Source: JAGTVG01 sp942491935 | Lineage (GTDB): Bacteria; Bacteroidota; Bacteroidia; Cytophagales; Cyclobacteriaceae | DNA: 64,000 nucleotides | Reading direction: 5' to 3' | Assembly (NCBI GenBank): GCA_942491935.1 | Contig: CALOCZ010000026.1 | Coordinates: 42,501 to 106,500, forward strand | In this document: piece after piece, positions 29,735 through 39,232 of the stretch | Position numbering within the stretch: position 1 is the first letter of the stretch | Layout of the letters: each line of letters opens with the position of its first letter | Translations under genes and position numbers: made by a program | The notes under the pieces: generated by a model | Seen by the model: the letters and a program-made list of their open reading frames with translations, nothing else | Told to the model about the DNA's origin: nothing | Database searches by the model: none

Positions 29735-30553
29735 ATGTATAAGATTCTAATAATTCAGTTTCTAATATTAGTTAGTATCAAAGGAGTTCACGCCCAGGAA
29801 TCATTGGATTCCATATATTCTTCAAATGAAACTCTGGGTGTACATATTAAGGAGGTAATAGAGGAGGTGGTAAGGTTTAGTTATCCAGGAGAGGATATTT
29901 TAAACTCCCTCAAATTATCTTCAGTAAAGAAGATCGTTTTCAGTTCAGGTCGGATTCAGACCTTTGCTGAAGCACCTGTTTACAGGCAAGTGGTAGATGG
30001 CACAGATTGGGAATATGTTGAGGTAGTCCAGGTGGAAGATCAATTGAAGGGATTATATCAATTGGACCAGGTAAGTACGAAAGCAAAAGCCATGACGGGC
30101 TTGGGCAGTGTAGGTAAAATGGAGAACAGGGCTATGATGAAACTGAAGATTGAAACCGCAATGAATGGAGGAAATGTAGTGTATATCACGCAACAACAAT
30201 CTGCCACCCGGTCTCAAGTGAGCAATAGTTCAAGTGTGGTTAGTGGAGTCGCATATTCTGATAGGATTCCAGAGTATTCTTCCATTTCCAGTATTATAAA
30301 AGATCAGGATATATTTCAGCTTATTGAAAAACATGAATTAGGTGTTAACAGCACAGATATATCTGTTAAGGCACTCCCAGGAGAATCCATAAAGTTTAAT
30401 AGAATTGAAAAATCAGGTAATTTGACATATGTATATGCAAATATCCCGAATGAGGATACAGAAAAATTCAGGATAAGTTATATTGATAATGAAAAGATCA
30501 TTTTAGTTTACAGGGATAAAAAACATATATATAATCTTGTTTTCAGGATTTAA
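29735..30553 (+). CDS. Secreted protein of unknown function
   Basis: 272 residues with a cleavable signal peptide (MYKILIIQFLILVSIKGVHA, cut before QES). The segment from about 30 to 65 (ETLGVHIKEV, then FSYPGEDILNSL and KKIVFSSGRIQTF) resembles a small beta domain found in exported Bacteroidota proteins of unknown role. A Ser-rich linker (about 160-175) separates it from a C-terminal beta-rich part. Its TAA at 30551-30553 overlaps the stop codon of the convergent gene. I cannot assign a function. Confidence 0.75.
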   Translation: MYKILIIQFLILVSIKGVHAQESLDSIYSSNETLGVHIKEVIEEVVRFSYPGEDILNSLKLSSVKKIVFSSGRIQTFAEAPVYRQVVDGTDWEYVEVVQVEDQLKGLYQLDQVSTKAKAMTGLGSVGKMENRAMMKLKIETAMNGGNVVYITQQQSATRSQVSNSSSVVSGVAYSDRIPEYSSISSIIKDQDIFQLIEKHELGVNSTDISVKALPGESIKFNRIEKSGNLTYVYANIPNEDTEKFRISYIDNEKIILVYRDKKHIYNLVFRI

Positions 30554-31401
30554 TCAATCTTTTTGAATATAAGATTAGTCCCATCATACCCGGTTAAATT
30601 CAGCTCAAAATTCTTAATTTCATATTTCATACTCTTACCCGCAACAGTTTTAGCAATCAGATCCTCCAACTCCATATCCGGGCACATCATCCGGGTCATG
30701 GCAAATGGTTCGAAATGAAGTATATCTTTTCCGGCTCGATAAAAAGTGCCGTTAATGTTATTACATCCTGCATGACCACTAACCCTGCCTTCTTCAACAT
30801 AAAACTCAAAAGTAGGACTCCCCTTTTCCGGGAACCTGTCTGAATTGATTTCATTACCATTAGCCTCAACAAGTACCCAGATATCATGTAGCCGATAATC
30901 TGGGACATATTGCCCGCAGCCAATGAAAGAGCCATATTCATCCTCCCCTTCCCTTTTAATTTCTACCTTAACTGAATTTCTGAATTTTTCATCAGACATC
31001 ATATCTCTACATTCTTCTTCGGTAATTGTGACAATGATCTCACCCGAATCTCCACCACCTGAAATTCTTGTCACCGTAGCATCTGCTGCTTGATGAATCT
31101 TCAAGGACGTTGTTTCAATAATCAATCCATCTAAATTAGAGAACTTTATTCCATTTTCCATATCAATATCAACAGCCCATGAAGGTTCATTTCCTCTGAC
31201 ATAGAAATCTATCCCCTGCTGCCATAATTTCATTTTAAAGGATATACTCGCAGGTTCATCTTGTGAAGTAGATGCAATTTCTTTATTGTCGGTCTTCGAA
31301 TTTTCGGTTTCCGTACTATTTTTCTTTTCTACTCTATTGCACCCTAATGTAAATGCAGAAATGAAGAGAAAATATGTAATCAATATTAATATATTTTTCA
31401 T
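30550..31401 (-). CDS. META-domain (HslJ-like) lipoprotein
   Basis: 283 residues. The lipobox FTLGC places the lipidated Cys at 21. The middle part (FYVRGNEPSWAVDIDMENGI, later VTITEEECRDMMSD) belongs to a heat-resistance/COG3650-like domain. The C-terminal part is a META domain with the conserved GRVSGHAGCNNINGTF and TRMMCPDMELE. Such proteins act in the envelope and are linked to stress tolerance; the biochemical role is unknown. It converges on the preceding gene with overlapping stop codons. Confidence 0.86.
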   Translation of the reverse strand: MKNILILITYFLFISAFTLGCNRVEKKNSTETENSKTDNKEIASTSQDEPASISFKMKLWQQGIDFYVRGNEPSWAVDIDMENGIKFSNLDGLIIETTSLKIHQAADATVTRISGGGDSGEIIVTITEEECRDMMSDEKFRNSVKVEIKREGEDEYGSFIGCGQYVPDYRLHDIWVLVEANGNEINSDRFPEKGSPTFEFYVEEGRVSGHAGCNNINGTFYRAGKDILHFEPFAMTRMMCPDMELEDLIAKTVAGKSMKYEIKNFELNLTGYDGTNLIFKKID

Positions 31402-31558
31402 GGTGTTTTTTATAAGAATTTCTAAGAAAATTATATCAGTTCAACATATAACCAGGTGGAAAAGGCTAGTAATTCATCGATATCGTACCCAATACTAAAA
31501 ATACAATATTTTGATTGTAGCTAATTCCTTATTTTTGGTTTTTTAACAATTCACACAT

Positions 31559-32008
31559 ATGGATATCAAAATAGAAAAAGCTCAACCAAAGGATTTCAAA
31601 TCCATCCATGCCCTTATTCAGGAATTTTCTAAATTTCAGAATTCACTGCATAGAGTTTCCATAACCCTTGATTTGATGGCAGAACAAGAAGATTATTTTA
31701 ATTGCTACATCGCAAGAGATGAAAGAAAGGAGATCGTAGGATATACCAATTATTCAATTATTTATTATTCCTGGGTAGGTAAATCGCTTTACCTGGATGA
31801 TATATATGTTAAACCTTCCTTCAGAAGTAAGGGAATTGGCAAGAAACTTATGAACAAAGTATTTGATAAAGCAAAAAGGGAGAAATGTAACAGGGTTCGG
31901 TGGCAAGTATCCAAATGGAATTCTTCTGCTATTAAGTTTTATAAAAAGCTTGGTGCCATTGTTGATGACGCAGAATTGAACTGTGATCTACTTTTAGCAG
32001 ATAAATAA
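31559..32008 (+). CDS. GNAT-family N-acetyltransferase
   Basis: 149 residues of the GNAT fold. The acetyl-CoA pyrophosphate loop is RSKGIGKKLMNKV (R/Q-x-x-G-x-G/A), preceded by the beta-4 strand YLDDIYVKPSF and followed by WNSSAIKFYKKLGA. It resembles the diamine/spermidine acetyltransferase-like subgroup, but the substrate is uncertain. Stands alone. Confidence 0.88.
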   Translation: MDIKIEKAQPKDFKSIHALIQEFSKFQNSLHRVSITLDLMAEQEDYFNCYIARDERKEIVGYTNYSIIYYSWVGKSLYLDDIYVKPSFRSKGIGKKLMNKVFDKAKREKCNRVRWQVSKWNSSAIKFYKKLGAIVDDAELNCDLLLADK

Positions 32009-32145
32009 ACTAAATGCCCAAATAAACTATCTTCCAGGAATGAAAATTTTAAATTTCATCCCGGTTGATAAATATTTTTACTAATTTATTGATGGATAAT
32101 TACTTCCATCCAGGATTTTACTTGTAATTAAAGCAATCTGACAAA

Positions 32146-33246
32146 ATGGGAATTACTCCCTTTCTAAAGATAAGGATCAGAAGGCTAATTGGCATAATAA
32201 TAAGTTGGGCAATAGTATCTGTTGCGTTTTTTGTTTATGAATATTATGCAGTCCGCCTTCATGCGCCAGAAGCAGCTAAAGAAATCAATATTGGTTTCAA
32301 TATTTTTATTAACATGTACGCAGGTATACTGGGAGGAATTCTTGGGGGGCCATTTCTGATTTTTTCAGTTAGTATGAAGACAAGAAACAGGCCATTCTAT
32401 TTTGGTATAATTTATACTGCCATTGGCTTTCTGCTGGTATATATTGTTATTTCCTTTAGTATTTCCTTACTGGTCTTTTCATTCAACCTAGAAATGCCAT
32501 TCTATTCAAAGAAAGTACTCTCAGCCACCATAGGCAATATGCTGGCCATTTGGCAAATAAAAAATCTTGTAATCTGGCTTATCATCATATCCACAACACA
32601 GTTCATTCTGCAAATAAGCGACAAATTCGGACCTGGAAACTTATGGAAATTCATTAGAGGGAAATACTATAATCCCAGGGAAGAGCAAAGAATATTCATG
32701 TTCCTTGATTTGAAGTCATCGACCAGTATTGCAGAAAATATTGGGCATACAAAATACTATAACTTATTGAACGATTTTTATTCCATAATTACGGATCCAA
32801 TTATCAATTATAATGGAGAAATCTATCAATATGTTGGAGATGAGATTGTTGTTACCTGGGATCTTGAGAACAAAAACCAAAAAGATAAATGCATCACATG
32901 CTTTTTTGAAATTCAAAGAAAGATTTTTGAACAAAGAGCAAAATTTTTGAATTCCTTTGGGCTTGTTCCAGAATTCAAAGCCGGCATTCATTCCGGGAAT
33001 GTCACTGTCGGTGAAATTGGGATCTTGAAAAGAGATATTATTTATACGGGTGATGTATTAAATACAACTTCAAGAATACAAGAGGCTTGTAATGAATTTA
33101 AAACTGAACTTTTAGTTTCTGAAGAAGTTATTCAGCTAATTTCAGAGCCGGAAATGTATATAATCAATCCCATTGGGGAAATAACTTTTAAAGGAAAAAC
33201 AAATAAGGTTAAGGTAGTCTCGGTGAAAAAAAAGAATGCATATTAA
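32146..33246 (+). CDS. Membrane-bound class III adenylate/guanylate cyclase
   Basis: 366 residues. Four hydrophobic segments fill the first 160 residues, followed by a class III cyclase domain. The metal-binding Asp pair lies in MFLDLKSSTS and in YQYVGDEIVVTW; the transition-state Asn/Arg pair is suggested by GDVLNTTSRIQ. The C-terminus has the usual LVSEEV and ITFKGKTNKVKV strands. It probably makes cyclic nucleotide in response to a membrane signal. Whether ATP or GTP is used cannot be decided. No cyclic-nucleotide-binding regulator is adjacent. Confidence 0.88.
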   Translation: MGITPFLKIRIRRLIGIIISWAIVSVAFFVYEYYAVRLHAPEAAKEINIGFNIFINMYAGILGGILGGPFLIFSVSMKTRNRPFYFGIIYTAIGFLLVYIVISFSISLLVFSFNLEMPFYSKKVLSATIGNMLAIWQIKNLVIWLIIISTTQFILQISDKFGPGNLWKFIRGKYYNPREEQRIFMFLDLKSSTSIAENIGHTKYYNLLNDFYSIITDPIINYNGEIYQYVGDEIVVTWDLENKNQKDKCITCFFEIQRKIFEQRAKFLNSFGLVPEFKAGIHSGNVTVGEIGILKRDIIYTGDVLNTTSRIQEACNEFKTELLVSEEVIQLISEPEMYIINPIGEITFKGKTNKVKVVSVKKKNAY

Positions 33247-33258
33247 CCAGATTTGAAT

Positions 33259-33444
33259 TCAATCGCTTGAGTTAATGATGCCCTTAATATTCAAAGGTGA
33301 AAAAGAACCGGTCTGGAAGTTATTGAAATCAACTTTGACAATAACAAGTGTGTCGCGGGTTGTTTCTGCAGGCAATTGATGGCATGAAAACATCAATCCG
33401 AACACAATAAATATGTATTGAAATATTGTCCGAATATTTTTCAT
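33259..33444 (-). CDS. Small putative lipoprotein
   Basis: 61 residues from MKNIRTIFQYIFIVFGLMFS, followed by a Cys that fits a lipobox. The remainder is short and hydrophilic. An upstream ATG at 33462 would add six residues and spoil the signal, so 33444 is chosen. It ends 12 bases from the convergent cyclase gene. I know no family for it. Confidence 0.45.
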   Translation of the reverse strand: MKNIRTIFQYIFIVFGLMFSCHQLPAETTRDTLVIVKVDFNNFQTGSFSPLNIKGIINSSD

Positions 33445-33621
33445 TGTATTGCTACAACACATATTATCATTTATTTAATCAGGCAAATGCTAAATTACTT
33501 TTGAAACCTATAAGTATTACAATTTCCCTAAAGATTTCAAATTTATTTGCATTGTAAGTTTCAATATACTTTATTTGGTCCATAAGGGGAACAATTCTAA
33601 GGCCAAATAATTTAGTATTCA

Positions 33622-35007
33622 ATGGTACAAAAGAGAAATAAATTTTCATCCAGATTCGGGTTCATTGCTGCCGCTGCCGGCAGTGCTGTTGGATTAGGGA
33701 ATATCTGGAAATTCCCTTTTGAAGTTGGCAAAGGTGGTGGTGGTGCTTTTTTAATTATATACTTGATTTTTTGCTTTGTTCTATGCTATCCATTACTTAT
33801 TACTGAAATTGCCATTGGAAGAAGGTCGCAAAAGAATCCTGTGGGCTCATTCACCGCAATGAAACATCCAAATTGGACTTTCATAGGATATTTAAGTGTC
33901 CTTTGTGGCGTACTGATTTTGTCTTTCTATAATGTCGTAGCCGGGTGGGTTTTCGGTTACTTCGTAGAAATTTTACTCGGCAATTTTGATATCGGCAAGA
34001 ATTTTGAAAGTTTTATAACAGACATCAGTGAAGTGGGCGGATATTCATTGTTGTTCATGGTAGTGACAGCATTCATTGTTTCAAAGGGTATTACTCATGG
34101 GATTGAACGTGCAAGCAAGATACTGATGCCGGTTTTAGTAACCATCATGGTATTTCTTACAATCTATGCATTAACACTCGACAATGCTATTGAAGGCGTC
34201 AAGTTTTACCTGGTTCCGGATATTACAAAGCTAAGTATAGAAGTTGTTTACAGGGCTCTTGGACAAGCATTTTTCTCTTTGTCACTAGGTATGGGGGCTT
34301 TAATTACATACGGAAGTTATTTGAAAAAACAGGAAGATATTGTAAGCGCAGGTGCGATTGTCACATTGTCAGATGTTGGAATAGCCTTTCTGGCCGGATT
34401 GATGATTTTTCCAATCGTGTTCTCGCAAGGATTGGAAACAGATGGCGGGACAGGTTTGATCTTTGTTTCTTTACCTGGAGTATTTGAAAATATGGGACCA
34501 GTATTGGGCATAATTATCGGCGCCTTATTCTTTCTTTTACTTTCTTTTGCTGCCCTGACATCGACCATCTCATTAATGGAGTTACCTGTTTCCTATCTCG
34601 TAGACCAGAAGAAAGTTAAACGGGAAATTGCCGTATGGATATCCGCGGGTGTAATATTTTTAATAGGTATACCGTCCCTCATAGGTAATGGATATTCAAA
34701 GTTCTTTTCTAATTTCATTACATATTTCGGAGCGGATAAGGCAACCGACTTCATGACATTCGTTACGGACCTGGCACTCAATACCTTCTTGCCAATTGGG
34801 GGTTTCTTTATTTCCATTTTTGCTGTGTACATATGGAAAAGGCGTAAATTATTTAGAGAATTATCCTATGGAAATGAAAAATTCCTTAAGTCATGGATCG
34901 CTAAATATGTTGGCTTCTGCCTGCAATATATTGCACCTGTTGTGTTAGGAATAACATTTGTAATTACTGTGCTTGAAGTGTTTTTTGGAGTTCACTTATT
35001 TAACTGA
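33622..35007 (+). CDS. Neurotransmitter:sodium symporter (SNF) family transporter
   Basis: 461 residues. The family signature is at the N-terminus: GSAVGLGNIWKFPFEVGKGG, which forms the unwound helix 1 that binds substrate and sodium. The LeuT-type arrangement of 11-12 helices follows. The FSLSLGMGALITYGSYL segment corresponds to helix 6. Bacterial members import amino acids with sodium. Dedicated neighbours are absent. Confidence 0.94.
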   Translation: MVQKRNKFSSRFGFIAAAAGSAVGLGNIWKFPFEVGKGGGGAFLIIYLIFCFVLCYPLLITEIAIGRRSQKNPVGSFTAMKHPNWTFIGYLSVLCGVLILSFYNVVAGWVFGYFVEILLGNFDIGKNFESFITDISEVGGYSLLFMVVTAFIVSKGITHGIERASKILMPVLVTIMVFLTIYALTLDNAIEGVKFYLVPDITKLSIEVVYRALGQAFFSLSLGMGALITYGSYLKKQEDIVSAGAIVTLSDVGIAFLAGLMIFPIVFSQGLETDGGTGLIFVSLPGVFENMGPVLGIIIGALFFLLLSFAALTSTISLMELPVSYLVDQKKVKREIAVWISAGVIFLIGIPSLIGNGYSKFFSNFITYFGADKATDFMTFVTDLALNTFLPIGGFFISIFAVYIWKRRKLFRELSYGNEKFLKSWIAKYVGFCLQYIAPVVLGITFVITVLEVFFGVHLFN

Positions 35008-35107
35008 GAAAGTCCTTTTTATAAGGCAATTTGTGAGTTAAATATTAAATTTAATATTATTTTTATATTCACTTTTTGACTTTTTAAATCCTTTAAATAT
35101 CAAGTTT

Positions 35108-35485
35108 ATGACTAAATTTTTTAAAGCAAGTTATCTGTTAATTATCCTGGCCGGCTTGATCTGGGCTGGATGTGCCGGCACCAAAACAAGTAAAGAAGCC
35201 GCTATTTTGGGCGACTGGGAATACCTTGTAGAGGGTACTCCAAATGGAGATGTAACTGGTGTTATGAACATATCGAAAGATGGCGAAGCATATGTAGGAA
35301 AGCTGGCATCCGATATGGGTGAGATCATGCTAAACGATCTGACTATTGTTGAAGATAAACTTTCAGCCAATTTTGATATTCAGGGCATGACTTTAAATAT
35401 GGATGGCACCTTCGAAGGGCCAAAATTTACTGGTACAATTGCGGTGGATTATAATTCCTTCCCGATGACTGCCAATAAAAAGTAA
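35108..35485 (+). CDS. Small lipoprotein with a lipocalin-like beta domain
   Basis: 125 residues with a lipoprotein signal ending WAGC (Cys22), followed by alternating beta strands (ILGDWEYLVEGTP, GVMNISKDGEAYVGKLAS, MDGTFEGPKFTGTI). The pattern resembles small lipocalin-like Bacteroidota lipoproteins. No function is known. It converges on the LuxR-type regulator gene, separated by a hairpin. Confidence 0.78.
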   Translation: MTKFFKASYLLIILAGLIWAGCAGTKTSKEAAILGDWEYLVEGTPNGDVTGVMNISKDGEAYVGKLASDMGEIMLNDLTIVEDKLSANFDIQGMTLNMDGTFEGPKFTGTIAVDYNSFPMTANKK

Positions 35486-35491
35486 AATTTC

Positions 35492-35513
35492 AGTCCCGTT
35501 TATTTATGGGACT
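35492..35513. terminator. Hairpin AGTCCC / GGGACT between convergent genes
   Basis: Six-base arms (35492-35497 and 35508-35513) around a 10-base AT-rich loop. It lies just after the lipoprotein stop and touches the stop of the convergent regulator, so it may end both transcripts. There is no strong T-tract on the plus strand. Confidence 0.5.
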
Positions 35514-36454
35514 TAATTCGATTGCATTATCTTAATTAATTGCACCCTTCTTTTTATATCCATTTTAAGATATATTCTATGGATATGATCTTTCACTGTT
35601 TGTAAAGAGATAAATAAAGTATCCGCGATTTCCTGGTTGCTTTTACCGGAGCAAACCTGTTCAATTATTTCGCGCTCTCTTCGGGTAATCCCGTAGCGGG
35701 CAACCAGGTTATCAAAGGATGACATATTTGGATCACCATCAGCCAATTGAATAATCTGGTCTTTCTGACTATAGAAATATACCAATGGGATGACTATGGA
35801 TAAAAAATACAATAATATGAAAACCGGAATGGTAGCAGGATACAGGTAGAAAATGTAAACTGAAATAACCTTTAATAATAAAAATGCGATCGATATCAAC
35901 ACATATCTTCTTATAGGAACAAAAACTGAGATATTGATTTTAGAAGTTTTCAAAAATATAATTATCAATCCCCAGCTGGTAAGAATTACATCCAGGATCA
36001 GGTAAACATAGATCAGACCTATACCAGGCAGGGTAAATGATCCTGTACCTGTTTGGGCAATTGACCATCCCAGTGCTATAAAAAAGAAAAGATGAAAGAA
36101 GAAGTATGAAATCGAAACTGTTTTCCCAACCCTTGATCCGATTATTTCATAACAGTACCTTAAATACATATACCACGCCATAATAAGAAATGGGAATCCA
36201 AGAAACGGTATGGCATAACTAATGGTTGAAATTGTGCTATCGGAAATAGAAACTTGTATCAATACGATCTTAATAAAAATCAATCCCCATATCCCGTAAA
36301 TACCAAAGGCACACATTAATATCACATAATAAAAATAGGATTCAACAAAATTTACCGGATACGATCTTCTTAAATAATTGGCAATAAGTATAGCACCGGC
36401 TATGGCTCCAATCGAAATTAATGATAAAGAAAAATATAGTAGTGTTGTGACCAT
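35513..36454 (-). CDS. Membrane-anchored LuxR-type transcription regulator
   Basis: 313 residues. The first 220 contain about seven hydrophobic segments, and a C-terminal LuxR helix-turn-helix follows at about 250-310 (GITRREREIIEQVCSGKSNQ and EIADTLFISLQTVKDHIHRI). This 7TM-HTH layout is common in Bacteroidota and suggests a membrane sensor that binds DNA directly. It diverges from the membrane protein gene at 36591, with 136 bases between them, so it may regulate that gene. Confidence 0.86.
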   Translation of the reverse strand: MVTTLLYFSLSLISIGAIAGAILIANYLRRSYPVNFVESYFYYVILMCAFGIYGIWGLIFIKIVLIQVSISDSTISTISYAIPFLGFPFLIMAWYMYLRYCYEIIGSRVGKTVSISYFFFHLFFFIALGWSIAQTGTGSFTLPGIGLIYVYLILDVILTSWGLIIIFLKTSKINISVFVPIRRYVLISIAFLLLKVISVYIFYLYPATIPVFILLYFLSIVIPLVYFYSQKDQIIQLADGDPNMSSFDNLVARYGITRREREIIEQVCSGKSNQEIADTLFISLQTVKDHIHRIYLKMDIKRRVQLIKIMQSN

Positions 36455-36590
36455 ATGTTAATAAATCAAATGTAAGAATTTTACTGATCTCATTCACCCT
36501 ACCAAAGTAGTGAATTCCAAAACACAACTTTAGTATGATAGATTCTTTAATTTTTGCCCGTATAATTGAAGAAACAAAACAATAAAAATC

Positions 36591-37271
36591 ATGAATAATC
36601 AAAATACGCAACCTTATTTCCCCGATTCAAGTTTCAGTACTTCCTTTAGTTTCGGGTGGAAACAAATGATGAAATATTTCCTTTATTTGTTCCTGGTTTC
36701 AGTTATAATAACTGTTTTACATGTTCCAATCAGTATTGCAGATAGCTTCAAAAACGACATCACACCAGGTGTTGTAGTACTTCAGGTTCTTGGCTTCTTT
36801 TACTGGCTATTATTATTCCCTATCTTTTCATATGGTGTAGACTGGATATATCTGAAAGCAATCCGGGATAAGGAAATAGATATTAAGGAAATGTTTGTTG
36901 GATTTAACAATTATGTTAATATAATTCTTGCCCATCTGCTGGCAACAGCCATTATAGGAATAGGATTTATATTTCTGATAGTGCCAGGAATCATTTTTGC
37001 TTGTCGTCTGGTTTTCGTTCCTTATATAGTCATGGATAGGAATCTGGATGCAGTTAAAGCGGTTGAAAAGAGCTGGCAGATGACCGCTGGCCATGGATGG
37101 AAGATCTTTGGAATGGGCGTAATATCTTTCTTTATTATTATTTTGGGTTTGATCATGCTGATTGTAGGTGTTTTCCCCGCTGCTATGTGGGTATCATCAG
37201 CATTCGCCAGTCTTTACCATTCAATCGATCACCAGGAAAAGTTGGAACTTGAAAATGGAAATGGCTCATAG
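36591..37271 (+). CDS. Polytopic membrane protein of unknown function
   Basis: 226 residues with about five hydrophobic segments (40-62, 70-88, 112-140, 175-205). The pattern IFLIVPGIIFACRLVFVPYI followed by DAVKAVEKSWQMTAGHGWKI is shared by a widespread group of DUF975-like membrane proteins. No enzyme motif is visible. Divergent from the membrane LuxR regulator. Confidence 0.75.
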   Translation: MNNQNTQPYFPDSSFSTSFSFGWKQMMKYFLYLFLVSVIITVLHVPISIADSFKNDITPGVVVLQVLGFFYWLLLFPIFSYGVDWIYLKAIRDKEIDIKEMFVGFNNYVNIILAHLLATAIIGIGFIFLIVPGIIFACRLVFVPYIVMDRNLDAVKAVEKSWQMTAGHGWKIFGMGVISFFIIILGLIMLIVGVFPAAMWVSSAFASLYHSIDHQEKLELENGNGS

Positions 37272-37351
37272 GTCTTCAATTCTTAAAACACAATAGACTC
37301 TTTTAATTAGTTCTCCTTTTAAATAGATTAGTATTCACATGTAAAACTACA

Positions 37352-38107
37352 GTGAATACTAATTTTTTTTATACTCATTTCAGTATTGGAATATTATTCC
37401 TCCTAATATCAATTATGTTTTCTTGTAGGGAGAATGGAGCTGACGATAAGTTTGAGGAATTGTATGCTACAAAATACAGCTACGATGTAGATGGCAATCT
37501 AAAAGCGAAAATAAACACTAAAGGAGGCAAAATTCACGGGGAAGTCGTAACCTATTATCCCAGCGGACAGATATCAACCCTTGCATATTATATCAACAAT
37601 AAAAAAGAAGGTATTGAAAAGAAATATTATAAAAGCGGACAATTATACAGGATCAGGCCTTTTAAAAATGGCAAACTAAATGGTTCTGAAATTCGATATT
37701 ATAAAGATGGTGGGACTAAGACAATTCAGGAATTCAAACATAACAATCCTTCGGTTGGATTAAAAGAATATTCACCTGGAGGAAAAATAATTTCTGATTT
37801 CCCACGTATCCTTTTTAGAATTACAATGGAAAGGGATTATGCTGAACAAGTATTGTTAAATTTCTATATGTCTGATAATAGTAAAAATGTGGATTATTAT
37901 TCGGGTAAACTGATTGGCAATAAATATTTTGATAAGAATGCCGAGCTTGAATTATCTAAAAATGGTATCGGTGAAATTTGGATACCTCCTGGCTATACCG
38001 GATCGTTTTTTATCTCGGCCAAATCTGTGAGGGATTCAAGGGGATTATGCATAACTCAGGCTAAGGTAATGCTCAGAGACGGATTAATCAGAGAGGTAAT
38101 TTATTAA
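37352..38107 (+). CDS. Lipoprotein with MORN-type (YwqK-like) repeats
   Basis: 251 residues starting at GTG 37352; signal ISIMFSC places the lipidated Cys near 25. Three or four repeats of the type GEVVTYYPSGQ / EGIEKKYYKSGQL / GSEIRYYKDGG occupy about 60-130, as in YwqK-like MORN_2 proteins. The rest is a beta-rich C-terminal domain without a known motif. The repeats usually mediate binding; the partner is unknown. Confidence 0.8.
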   Translation: MNTNFFYTHFSIGILFLLISIMFSCRENGADDKFEELYATKYSYDVDGNLKAKINTKGGKIHGEVVTYYPSGQISTLAYYINNKKEGIEKKYYKSGQLYRIRPFKNGKLNGSEIRYYKDGGTKTIQEFKHNNPSVGLKEYSPGGKIISDFPRILFRITMERDYAEQVLLNFYMSDNSKNVDYYSGKLIGNKYFDKNAELELSKNGIGEIWIPPGYTGSFFISAKSVRDSRGLCITQAKVMLRDGLIREVIY

Positions 38108-38185
38108 TCTAACAATTCACAAGTAACTGAATATATTATTTTTTTTATTAAATTGTATGCATTTGAAAACCTGTAATTCAATAAG

Positions 38186-39007
38186 ATGAGCAAGTCAAAC
38201 GGAACAAATGGGGACAAAAAAGTTCCAATCAAAAAGTCTGACAAACTGAATTATGAAAAAGAACTTCTGAAACTTCAGATTGAACTTGTTAAAATGCAAG
38301 AATGGGTACAGAAGAAGAAAACTAAGATCGTTGTCATATTCGAAGGCAGAGATGCTGCCGGTAAAGGCGGCGTAATTAAACGCATAACAGAACGTTTAAA
38401 TCCTCGTTTCTGTAGAGTTGTTGCCTTAGGTGTCCCGACTGAAAAGGAGAAAACACAATGGTACTTTCAGCGGTATGTCCCACATTTTCCTGCCAGTGGG
38501 GAAATTGTTCTTTTCGATAGAAGCTGGTATAACAGAGCAGGTGTTGAACACGTCATGGGCTTCTGTACAGAAGAAGAATACAGAGAATTTTTACGGTCCT
38601 GCCCTGAATTTGAGCAAATGCTGATACGTTCAGGAATTATACTAATTAAATATTGGTTCTCGGTAAGTGATGATGTCCAGGAAAAAAGATTCAAAGATAG
38701 GATTAAGAATCCATTAAAGCGCTGGAAATTCAGTATGATGGACTTAAAATCACGTGAAAACTGGGTGAAATATTCAAAAGCAAAAGATGAAATGTTTCTT
38801 CATACAGATACGCGCCAGGCACCATGGTATACTGTAAATAGTGATAATAAAAAGAAAGCCAGATTAAATTGCATTGCGCACTTCTTGTCAAAAATACCAT
38901 ATACCTATAGGAAAGAAGACCCAATTAAACTTCCTAAACTGAAGAGGACTGATAATTATGAACGGCCTCCAATGAATGAGCAAACATTTGTTCCGGAATT
39001 GTATTAA
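38186..39007 (+). CDS. ppk2: Polyphosphate kinase 2 (class I)
   Basis: 273 residues. PPK2 transfers phosphate between polyphosphate and nucleotides. Walker A is EGRDAAGKGG (53-62) and the lid/Walker B region is FDRSWYNRAGVE (110-121), with D111 and R112 as expected. A short one-domain protein with FPASGEIVLFDRSWYNR and the C-terminal NPLKRWKFSMMDLKS fits class I, which favours NDP phosphorylation from polyphosphate. Soluble and not in an operon. Confidence 0.95.
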   Translation: MSKSNGTNGDKKVPIKKSDKLNYEKELLKLQIELVKMQEWVQKKKTKIVVIFEGRDAAGKGGVIKRITERLNPRFCRVVALGVPTEKEKTQWYFQRYVPHFPASGEIVLFDRSWYNRAGVEHVMGFCTEEEYREFLRSCPEFEQMLIRSGIILIKYWFSVSDDVQEKRFKDRIKNPLKRWKFSMMDLKSRENWVKYSKAKDEMFLHTDTRQAPWYTVNSDNKKKARLNCIAHFLSKIPYTYRKEDPIKLPKLKRTDNYERPPMNEQTFVPELY

Positions 39008-39232
39008 ATGTGATGTATTGATTTCGACAAGCTAACCTAAGTAAATTTCTTTACTTTCTGATATAATTAGATAACTAGTTAACCTGATAGTTATTCATAC
39101 CATTTCAAAATTCGATTTAAGAATTTTACTAAGAATAATTAACATAGACTTAACATATATGCTTTCAATTCTTAAAAGAATTAATAAATTTGCACCAGAA
39201 AATAGTAATACCTATATCTTAAAGAAACGAAC

